NCBI GenBank assembly: GCA_963693315.1
Contig: OY856186.1
Location: 233,936,046-234,000,045 of the forward strand
Reading direction: 5' to 3'
Origin: Diogma glabrata
Lineage: Eukaryota > Arthropoda > Insecta > Diptera > Cylindrotomidae
Length of the DNA: 64,000 nucleotides
The position numbers and the translations under genes were made by a program. Under the pieces are notes generated by a model, which did not search any database, was not told the DNA's origin, and saw only the letters and a list, made by a program, of their open reading frames with translations. Each line of letters begins with the position of its first letter. Positions within the stretch are counted from its first letter, which is position 1. Shown in pieces: positions 61,916-64,000 of the stretch.

Positions 61916-62400
61916 TAAACATTTTCCTGACAATAGAATGAGGTTGATTTTAAAAATATAAAATGTTACATGCAGCATAACAGTAGTTAAATAAAGTTAT
62001 TAACTATTTCCATGAAAATTTACTTTGGCGTTTTTCATTTCAAAATTGAAGAGATTGAAATTAAGGAAACTCAACTATACCGTTCTAGCTAGGGACCCTA
62101 TTCCCTAACACATAAATGTGAATTTTGACAATATTGTGAAGTTTGTATTGCATAACATTAAACGGTAATGGTAACGATTTTTCGAAAAGTGAATTTCACA
62201 ATATTGTCCAAATTTAATTGTGACAATATTGTGAAATTCGTTTTTCGTAAAATCGTTACCGTTACCGTTGAAAGTGATGAAATACAAACTTCACAATATT
62301 GTCAAAATTCACATTTATGTGTTTGGGAATAGGGCCTCTGTACAGTTGTTGAATTAATTTTAGGGTACGATTCGCCAATCCATTTTTATTTTCTTGTATT
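61916..62400 (+). repeat. Repeat family shared with 22.4 kb, split by a MITE
   Basis: Copy of the sequence at 22396-22670: CCTGACAATAGAATGAGG, AAGTTATTAACTATTTCCAT, TTTTTCATTTCAAAAT, CGTTCTAGCT on the left of the insert and GTTGAATTAATTTTAGGG on its right. Confidence 0.65.
62093..62336. mobile_element. 244 bp palindromic MITE
   Basis: Begins GACCCTATTCCCTAACACAT and ends with the near-complement ATGTGTTTGGGAATAGGGCC. The arms pair almost fully through AATTTTGACAATATTGTGAA, AAACGGTAATGGTAACGATT and AATTTCACAATATTGTCC to a centre of about 10 bases near 62215. The word ACAATATTGT occurs four times. The paralogous sequence at 22612-22630 lacks this insert. Confidence 0.92.
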
Positions 62401-63814
62401 TTGTTATTTTAGACCACTAGTAGCATAAACTGATATTTAACATCAGGATCTTAAAAAATATCAAACGAAATATCATAATTTAACCTTCTTGATTTTGTTG
62501 ACATTTCAATTGGATGAAACGATATTTAATTTTTTATTACCTAATATTTATTATTTTTATATAGCGGTCGTACATTTTTCAAAGGTAATTGATCGAGTTT
62601 TTCTTTGCTTGATTATTTTATTTTATATGAGCTAGAAGCATTATAAAACATTTCAATGTCAATAATGAATCAATTTTTATTTTAAATTGATCGTCTCATA
62701 TGTGTTTGTTATGATCTTGAAAAATGATAATGGAAAGTGTAAGTCGGTTTTTATTATGGTATATCGGAATTACCTTTGTACAGAAAATAACAACTTATAT
62801 ATGTTTTGACAAGTTGTATTTTTATTTAAAATCTACGATTAGCAACCGGTTGTTTATCAAAAATAGATGATAATAAGCAAAAACTAGTCGTTAATGAAAT
62901 ACGTAAAATGTTAACTAACATCACTAGAAAATTTCATCTTATGTAGCAAAATTGTTACAAAATTAAACTTTCAACAGATTACGTATAACGTAAACAAAAG
63001 AATAAAACAGGTATTTCTAAAAGTTAACATTTTCATTTAAAGTTTAATACAGATAGATTAAGCTATAAATACAAGAACCACTTTTGAAATAGGACAAACT
63101 TACTAGATTAATAATATACATTTATATTTAAATGGCGGAAATCGATTTTTTTAATTTTTTCTGCATCGAGATAATCTGCGTTTAATAATAAAATTGAACT
63201 TAATCAAATTGTTAATTAATTTGATGATATTTACTCACATCTCTTCATACCATAATAACTTCTTCAGATAACTATTATTTCCAATATTGATTTATTCAAT
63301 TATTTCAAACAATAATTCTACTGAAATGGATGATTGGTAACTAAATCACCATGAACAATTTGCATAAATATTTTCAGATGACATTGACATTGTGTGGATT
63401 TATAATTTGTCACCCACGTAAATACAAAAAAAAAACTACCAACAACCTTCACAAATCGTTAAAACTTCTTGACAATTGTTAATGTTAAAATATTTTTAAT
63501 TCGCAATCTCATCTTGACTTAATCGTTTTACAGAATAAAATTATGTATAGAGAATTTCTTTAAAGCTTGTTTTTTTCTTTTGGGTTTTTAAAAGTCAATG
63601 ACTGTAAGATATTAAACTATCAATAAGTTGAACTCATAGAAGCACTATTGTCATAAAAGGAATCGAGAATATATGTACGTTGTTTGGATGAAAAATTAGT
63701 GATATAAGTTTTTAACCAGTTTAAATTTGTTCAAATTTGTTAAATTCAAGTTAAATTTATTTGATGCAATTTTTCAAAAATTTGATCGATCTTAATAGCT
63801 ATTTATGTACCAAG
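62401..63814. other. AT-rich spacer, nothing recognised
   Basis: No coding frame or repeat that I can name. Confidence 0.5.
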
Positions 63815-63935
63815 GGCGTTGTGGAGGTTATTAAGCCCGAATAGCGACGTAATTTAGCCCGAGGGCGTCTGGATGCCGCTTGATGTGGGTAATAAACAGT
63901 AACGCCATTACTGAGTGCATACAAGATTTTATGAT
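63815..63935. repeat. GC-rich islet, possible centre of a foldback element
   Basis: AAGGGCGTTGTGGAGGTTAT, TTAGCCCGAGGGCGTCTGGA and ATACAAGATTTTATGATC recall the GC-rich centres of the palindromes at 36.5, 37.3 and 47.6 kb. Inverted arms are not obvious within the window end. Confidence 0.3.
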
Positions 63936-64000
63936 CTATTATACTTAATATAAGCTAAAAACTAAGAAACAATTTAATTTCTTGGTCTATATTTATATGC

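Overview
The window is AT-rich eukaryotic DNA, almost certainly from an insect. Evidence is one recognisable spliced host gene with an 83 bp intron, several LINE, hAT and Ty3/gypsy relics of kinds common in insect genomes, and long (TA)n arrays. The species cannot be told from the sequence; no bacterial or organellar signal was seen.

Most of the 64 kb is transposon debris in layers. 1-5.0 kb: an RTE-like LINE on the minus strand, split by a 2.9 kb LINE on the plus strand that left a 5 bp target duplication. 5.4-9.0 kb: tRNA-derived SINE pieces and a tandem 0.6 kb repeat. 10.3-12.6 and 18.9-21.1 kb: two copies of a 2.2-2.3 kb element built of minisatellite arrays, lying head to head in opposite orientation. 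Between them are a broken LINE on the minus strand (13.4-16.76 kb, itself split by a 1.1 kb insert) and the one clear host gene, a complete three-exon Pin1/dodo-type peptidyl-prolyl isomerase (17577-18189, minus). 21.5-22.4 kb: a Jockey-like LINE relic. 22.4-29.3 kb: mostly featureless AT-rich DNA with a likely first exon of a secreted protein at 26139-26389 and a weaker candidate last exon near 23.7 kb. 29.7-32.6 kb: the best-preserved LINE, an RTE-like copy with one open frame of about 950 codons but a missing 5' end. 34.0-36.0 kb: another broken LINE. 36.3-37.6 kb: a terminal-inverted-repeat element without a transposase.

39.9-45.9 kb is a (TA)n array carrying two insertions: a Ty3/gypsy element (40277-44392) whose 623 bp LTRs differ at only three positions although protease, reverse transcriptase and most of RNase H are deleted, and a 750 bp near-perfect palindrome (44607-45356). 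53.5-58.8 kb is a second (TA)n array, split by a 4.9 kb hAT element (53905-58777) that holds two relics of the same transposase and a nested, internally deleted hAT of a different family. 46.9-48.2 and 60.6-62.4 kb hold short palindromic (foldback) elements, one of which has a paralogous empty site elsewhere in the window.

No CRISPR array, operon or other prokaryote-type system is present. The most unusual content is the concentration of palindromic elements, the repeated insertion into TA arrays, the inverted pair of minisatellite elements around the Pin1 gene, and the recently mobilised RT-less gypsy copy.
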